From NCBI RefSeq assembly GCF_900112255.1, contig NZ_FOLE01000011.1, positions 96,988 to 160,987 of the forward strand: DNA of 64,000 nt, written 5' to 3'. Source of the DNA: Flexibacter flexilis DSM 6793. GTDB lineage: Bacteria > Bacteroidota > Bacteroidia > Cytophagales > Flexibacteraceae. The notes under the pieces were generated by a model. That model saw only the letters and a list, made by a program, of their open reading frames with translations. It was not told where the DNA came from and made no database searches. A program made the translations under genes and the position numbers. Of the stretch, positions 61,338 through 64,000 are shown piece after piece; position 1 is the first letter of the stretch; the number at the start of each line of letters is the position of its first letter.

Positions 61338-61452
61338 AGGGGTACATTTTTGTAGCGACCGCGACCGCACCAGTGCCAAGAAAAAATCCTTAGCCCACAA
61401 AAAAGACCGCAAGCAAGCACATCGCCTTATTCGGCGCGATGAGGAGTTGTAA
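61315..61452 (+). CDS. Very short basic open frame after the kinase gene (doubtful)
   Basis: A TTG-started frame of 45 codons overlaps the end of the kinase gene. The product is Lys/Arg/His-rich (TSAKKKSLAHKKDRKQAH then RLIRRDEEL) and stops just before the terminator. It may be a remnant or chance. Listed only because the spacer reads as coding-like. Confidence 0.15.
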   Translation: MNLRLRNKGVHFCSDRDRTSAKKKSLAHKKDRKQAHRLIRRDEEL

Positions 61453-61455
61453 AAT

Positions 61456-61489
61456 AAAAAGGCTGCCATTAGAACACGGCAGCCTTTTT
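61456..61489. terminator. Bidirectional terminator after the kinase
   Basis: AAAAAGGCTGCC (61456-61467) pairs with GGCAGCCTTTTT (61478-61489). It ends the kinase and the convergent secreted orphan. Confidence 0.87.
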
Positions 61490-61493
61490 ATTT

Positions 61494-62054
61494 TTAGTGA
61501 TAGCAGAATTTTGCGTTTAGTTTTCGGATTTTGCTCCTAACCGTTACATCACCACAATTTTTGCCAACGGGTACGGTAATTTGTTTTCGAGGCGTACGGT
61601 ATTCTTTTGAGAAAAGTACCTTTCCCGTTTGACTGTCAGTTAGTTCACACCAAAACGGTTGGGCAAAACTGGCCGTTTCTATCACCAAATTTTCTTTGTT
61701 GGTCAGTGTGTAACAAAGATTTTTTTCGCAAGGTAAAAGATAGGCTAATGTACTGACGATAGTATCTTTGACTACTTTATCATTTTTGTAAGGTTTTGTT
61801 CCTGCCCAACGACCTTTAGCAGTTTCGGCAGCGATATAGGCGGAGTCTAACTCATAAATGATTCGTTTTTTGTTGGGTTTGAAATCATTATCAACAAAAA
61901 GAGCGGTATCGCCTTTGTAAACTACCTGAAACATTCCTTTTTCAAGTTGTTTTATCACGCGCATGCCTTCAGGCATCGGGATATTAGGTTTTTGAGCGTA
62001 GCTAATGCCAATGCACGCCAATAGCAGCGTAGCAAGTAATATTGATTTTTTCAT
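61494..62054 (-). CDS. Secreted hypothetical protein (186 aa)
   Basis: The product has a signal peptide (about 1-20, ending in SYAQ) and a mature part of about 165 residues without a known domain. It starts with an EGMRVIKQLEKGMFQVVYKGDTALFVD strand pattern and contains several cysteines (PCEKNLC, FWCEL, KNCGDV, KFCYH) that could form disulfides in the periplasm. Beta-strand-rich appearance suggests a small barrel or Ig-like fold. Function unknown. It is convergent with the kinase and divergent from der. Confidence 0.75.
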   Translation of the reverse strand: MKKSILLATLLLACIGISYAQKPNIPMPEGMRVIKQLEKGMFQVVYKGDTALFVDNDFKPNKKRIIYELDSAYIAAETAKGRWAGTKPYKNDKVVKDTIVSTLAYLLPCEKNLCYTLTNKENLVIETASFAQPFWCELTDSQTGKVLFSKEYRTPRKQITVPVGKNCGDVTVRSKIRKLNAKFCYH

Positions 62055-62136
62055 TGCAAATTGTTTGGGTTAAATTAAAATACTAAAATAAGGTATTTTA
62101 AATTAAAATACTAAACCCACTGATTTACAGTTCTAT

Positions 62137-62167
62137 TTGTTTTCTCCGAAAGAATTTTCTACTTTTG
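62137..62167 (+). promoter_or_regulatory. Consensus promoter of der
   Basis: TTG (62137-62139), 20 bases, then an exact TACTTTTG (62160-62167). The leader to the GTG start is about 80 bases. Confidence 0.65.
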
Positions 62168-62256
62168 CCGCCGTTACGAAAAGGAAAATCCTTTTTGCAG
62201 AGCCGTTTCCGTTTGTAGGGGAACGGTCGTGTTATTTTTAGACAAAATACAAAATC

Positions 62257-63576
62257 GTGAGCAACATTGTAGCGATAGTAGGCCGCCCAAACGTGGGCAA
62301 ATCTACTTTATTTAACAGATTGGTGGGCGAGAGAAAAGCCATCATGGACGACCAAAGCGGTGTAACCCGCGACCGCCACTACGGACGTGCCGAGTGGATT
62401 GGAAAATACTTTACCGTCATTGATACGGGCGGTTATGTGAGTGGTTCGGAAGATGTATTCGAGGAAGCAATCCGCGAACAAGTGCAATTGGCTATGGAAG
62501 AAGCCAATGTTATTTTGTTCATGGTGGACGTAACCGAAGGAATACACCCACTCGACGAAGAGTTTGCACGTGTCGTGCGCAAATCCAAAAAACCTGTTTA
62601 TGTGATTGCCAACAAAGCGGATACGTCCGAGCGTGTGCATTGGGCGGGTAGTTTCTATGCTTTGGGTATAGGCGATTCGGAAATATTCCCAGTTTCTTCG
62701 CAAAGTGGCGCGGGAACGGGCGAGTTGCTCGATGCCGTGGTGTCTCATTTTGAGGAAGAAGGCGAGGAGTTCCCAGACCAAGGCGTACCGCGTATTGCCA
62801 TCGTGGGCCGTCCGAATGTGGGCAAATCTTCGTTGGTAAACGTGTTGTTGGGTACAGACCGCAATATCGTAACCGATGTGGCAGGCACTACGCGCGATTC
62901 CATCGACACGCGTTACAAGGCCTTCGGCAAAGAATTTATCCTGACCGATACGGCAGGTTTGCGCCGCAAAGCCAAAGTACGTGAAGACAATATCGAATTT
63001 TATTCGACACTTCGCACCATCAAAGCCATTGAAGATGCAGACGTTTGTATTATTATGCTCGACGCTACGCGCGGCATAGAAGCACAAGACGCGAGCATTA
63101 TCGGCCTTGCCGAACGCAACCGCAAAGGCATGGTGATTTTGGTGAACAAATGGGATTTGATAGAAAATAAAGAAACGAACACGGCGCGCGATTTTGAACG
63201 TGCTATCCGTGAGCGTATCGCCCCGATAGATTATACGCCAATTATATTCATTTCGGCGCACACCAAACAACGTGTGTTTCAGGCGGTTGAAATGGCGATT
63301 CAGGTCTATAACAACCGTTCGCACAAAATCCCTACTTCGCAGGTAAATGACAAACTTCTACCCGAAATAGATAAGTTTCAGCCGCCAGCCAAAAAAGGCC
63401 GTTATATCAAAATTAAGTACGCGATGCAGTTGCCGACACACACGCCAAGTTTTGCATTTTTCTGCAACTTGCCGCAGTATCTGGACAAATCGTATGAGCG
63501 TTTCTTGGAAAACCAAATTCGTAAACACTTTGGTTTTGAAGGTGTTCCGATTAATGTTTTCTTCCGTAAGAAATAA
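62257..63576 (+). CDS. der: Ribosome-biogenesis GTPase Der (EngA)
   Basis: Der acts in late 50S assembly. The 439-residue protein carries two tandem GTPase domains, the first with GRPNVGKSTLFN at 9-20 and the second with GRPNVGKSSLVN around 185-196, each with its DxxG and NKxD (NKAD; NKWD) motifs, and a C-terminal KH-like domain ending FEGVPINVFFRKK. The start is GTG at 62257, directly before SNIVAIVGR. It is monocistronic with a consensus promoter and a strong terminator. Confidence 0.97.
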   Translation: MSNIVAIVGRPNVGKSTLFNRLVGERKAIMDDQSGVTRDRHYGRAEWIGKYFTVIDTGGYVSGSEDVFEEAIREQVQLAMEEANVILFMVDVTEGIHPLDEEFARVVRKSKKPVYVIANKADTSERVHWAGSFYALGIGDSEIFPVSSQSGAGTGELLDAVVSHFEEEGEEFPDQGVPRIAIVGRPNVGKSSLVNVLLGTDRNIVTDVAGTTRDSIDTRYKAFGKEFILTDTAGLRRKAKVREDNIEFYSTLRTIKAIEDADVCIIMLDATRGIEAQDASIIGLAERNRKGMVILVNKWDLIENKETNTARDFERAIRERIAPIDYTPIIFISAHTKQRVFQAVEMAIQVYNNRSHKIPTSQVNDKLLPEIDKFQPPAKKGRYIKIKYAMQLPTHTPSFAFFCNLPQYLDKSYERFLENQIRKHFGFEGVPINVFFRKK

Positions 63577-63618
63577 AAAAGAAGGCGATTTAGAAAACTC
63601 TAAATCGCCTTCTTTTTT
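63575..63618. terminator. Terminator between der and the T9SS cargo gene
   Basis: A near-perfect 20-bp stem (63575-63594 with 63599-63618) with a 4-base loop; the stop codon of der is inside the first arm. Both convergent genes can use it. Confidence 0.9.
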
Positions 63619-63631
63619 ATGAGTCAATATT

Positions 63632-64000
63632 TTACCTCACCACGGAAAGTTTCTGAACTTTTGGGGCGGGTATGCCGTCGGCGTAGAGTTGGCAACCGTA
63701 AAGGCCTTGTGGAAGGCTTGAAACATCCAATCTTGTAGCGCGTTCGAGTACGGACAAACGTTTTTGCAATAGGATTCGACCCGTGCCCAGTTCATAGATT
63801 TTCAGGTTTGCCTCTTGGCAAGTGCTTGGCAAGCTGTAATCCAGTCGCACGGACTGCGCGGCAGGATTGGGGTAAATGTTGCTAATCGTGGTACTTTGGC
63901 GGTTAGAATTAGGTTTGTTGCCAGTGATAGTACCGTCTGGGTGAAGGATGGCCTGTGTGGAATCTTTGCAGCCCCAGTGGTTGGTAATGACGAGTTTGAT
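63632..64000 (-). CDS. C-terminal part of a T9SS type A secreted protein (runs off window)
   Basis: The minus strand is open from the window edge to a stop at 63632, giving 122 codons. The first part, IKLVITNHWGCKDS, resembles the end of a PKD- or Ig-like domain. After a short linker comes ISNIYPNPAAQSVRLDYSLP and, at the very end, LPQGLYGCQLYADGIPAPKVQKLSVVR. This is the type A Por-secretion-system C-terminal sorting domain (TIGR04183-like). The protein is exported across the outer membrane by type IX secretion and the tail is then cut off. The catalytic or binding part lies beyond the window. Confidence 0.85.
   Translation of the reverse strand: MKLVITNHWGCKDSTQAILHPDGTITGNKPNSNRQSTTISNIYPNPAAQSVRLDYSLPSTCQEANLKIYELGTGRILLQKRLSVLERATRLDVSSLPQGLYGCQLYADGIPAPKVQKLSVVR

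Noticed and set aside
62308..63324. 338-codon minus-strand open frame opposite der
   Set aside because: Antisense to the highly conserved der gene; no start context or domain.
1..64000. CRISPR array, prophage, insertion sequence, rRNA operon, classical riboswitch
   Set aside because: No regularly spaced direct repeats, transposase, phage structural gene or rRNA stretch was found by reading; no known riboswitch core was recognised ahead of purQ, trpE or the transporter genes.

Overview
The window looks like chromosomal DNA from a Bacteroidota bacterium, most likely of the Cytophagia (a gliding or flexing relative of Flexibacter/Cytophaga). Evidence: a SprE/PorW-like type IX secretion lipoprotein, one protein with a gliding-associated (type B) C-terminal domain and another with a type A Por-secretion tail, a DUF3276 PUR-like protein, the tiny COX24/AURKAIP1-type ribosomal protein, an HU-TPR-RNase G cluster, and promoters fitting the phylum's -33 TTG / -7 TAnnTTTG pattern. 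Genes are moderate in GC, spacers are AT-rich, and many genes end in strong hairpins shared by convergent neighbours. No phage, insertion sequence, CRISPR array or rRNA operon was seen. The only RNA gene recognised is one tRNA-Asp.

Layout. 1-6.7 kb: end of an RlpA-like gene, DUF3276, purQ, an inverted-order beta-oxidation fusion protein, an ATP-grasp-like orphan and a TauE/SafE exporter. 6.8-15.4 kb: gatB, an inactive/active pair of M16 proteases, DUF2892 plus a YeeE/YedE half-transporter, then RNase G, a 29-residue ribosomal protein, a TPR protein and HU. 15.9-22.5 kb: an overlapping sugar cytidylyltransferase/oxidoreductase pair, a MazG-like pyrophosphatase, dnaN, trpE, rsmA, a GNAT acetyltransferase, and an acyl-carrier-like protein that lacks the attachment serine. 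22.8-32.1 kb: M23 peptidase divergent from sprE, a Crp-like regulator, an NAD-binding epimerase-like protein, a DinB-like protein, msrA, an Nfu protein and an M1 aminopeptidase. 32.2-42.6 kb: tRNA-Asp, homogentisate dioxygenase, an Rpn nuclease, rhomboid protease, KdsC-like phosphatase, GT2 glycosyltransferase, an 876-residue glycoside hydrolase and an ArsR regulator. 42.7-51.1 kb: a secreted orphan, a LysM lytic transglycosylase, a phytoene-desaturase-like enzyme, a small AT-rich islet of two orphans, and mnmE. 51.3-64 kb: a 1144-residue PKD/T9SS surface protein, an HTTM-DCC membrane fusion, a 913-residue membrane-anchored propeller-like orphan, a GAF histidine kinase, der, and the end of a T9SS type A cargo protein.

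How the genes connect. SprE and the two proteins with sorting domains belong to type IX secretion and its cargo. The cytidylyltransferase/oxidoreductase pair, the KdsC-like phosphatase and the GT2 enzyme point to acidic surface sugars. RlpA, the M23 peptidase and the LysM transglycosylase act on peptidoglycan. The core genes (purQ, gatB, rng, dnaN, trpE, rsmA, mnmE, der) are scattered single units, as is usual in this phylum.

Nothing here is a clear new multi-gene system. The most unusual objects are the serine-less carrier protein with a textbook Shine-Dalgarno sequence, the HTTM-DCC fusion with degraded cysteines, and the two-gene orphan islet at 48.35-49.6 kb. Coordinates and motifs were read by eye. 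Family names are from recognition, not from database searches.
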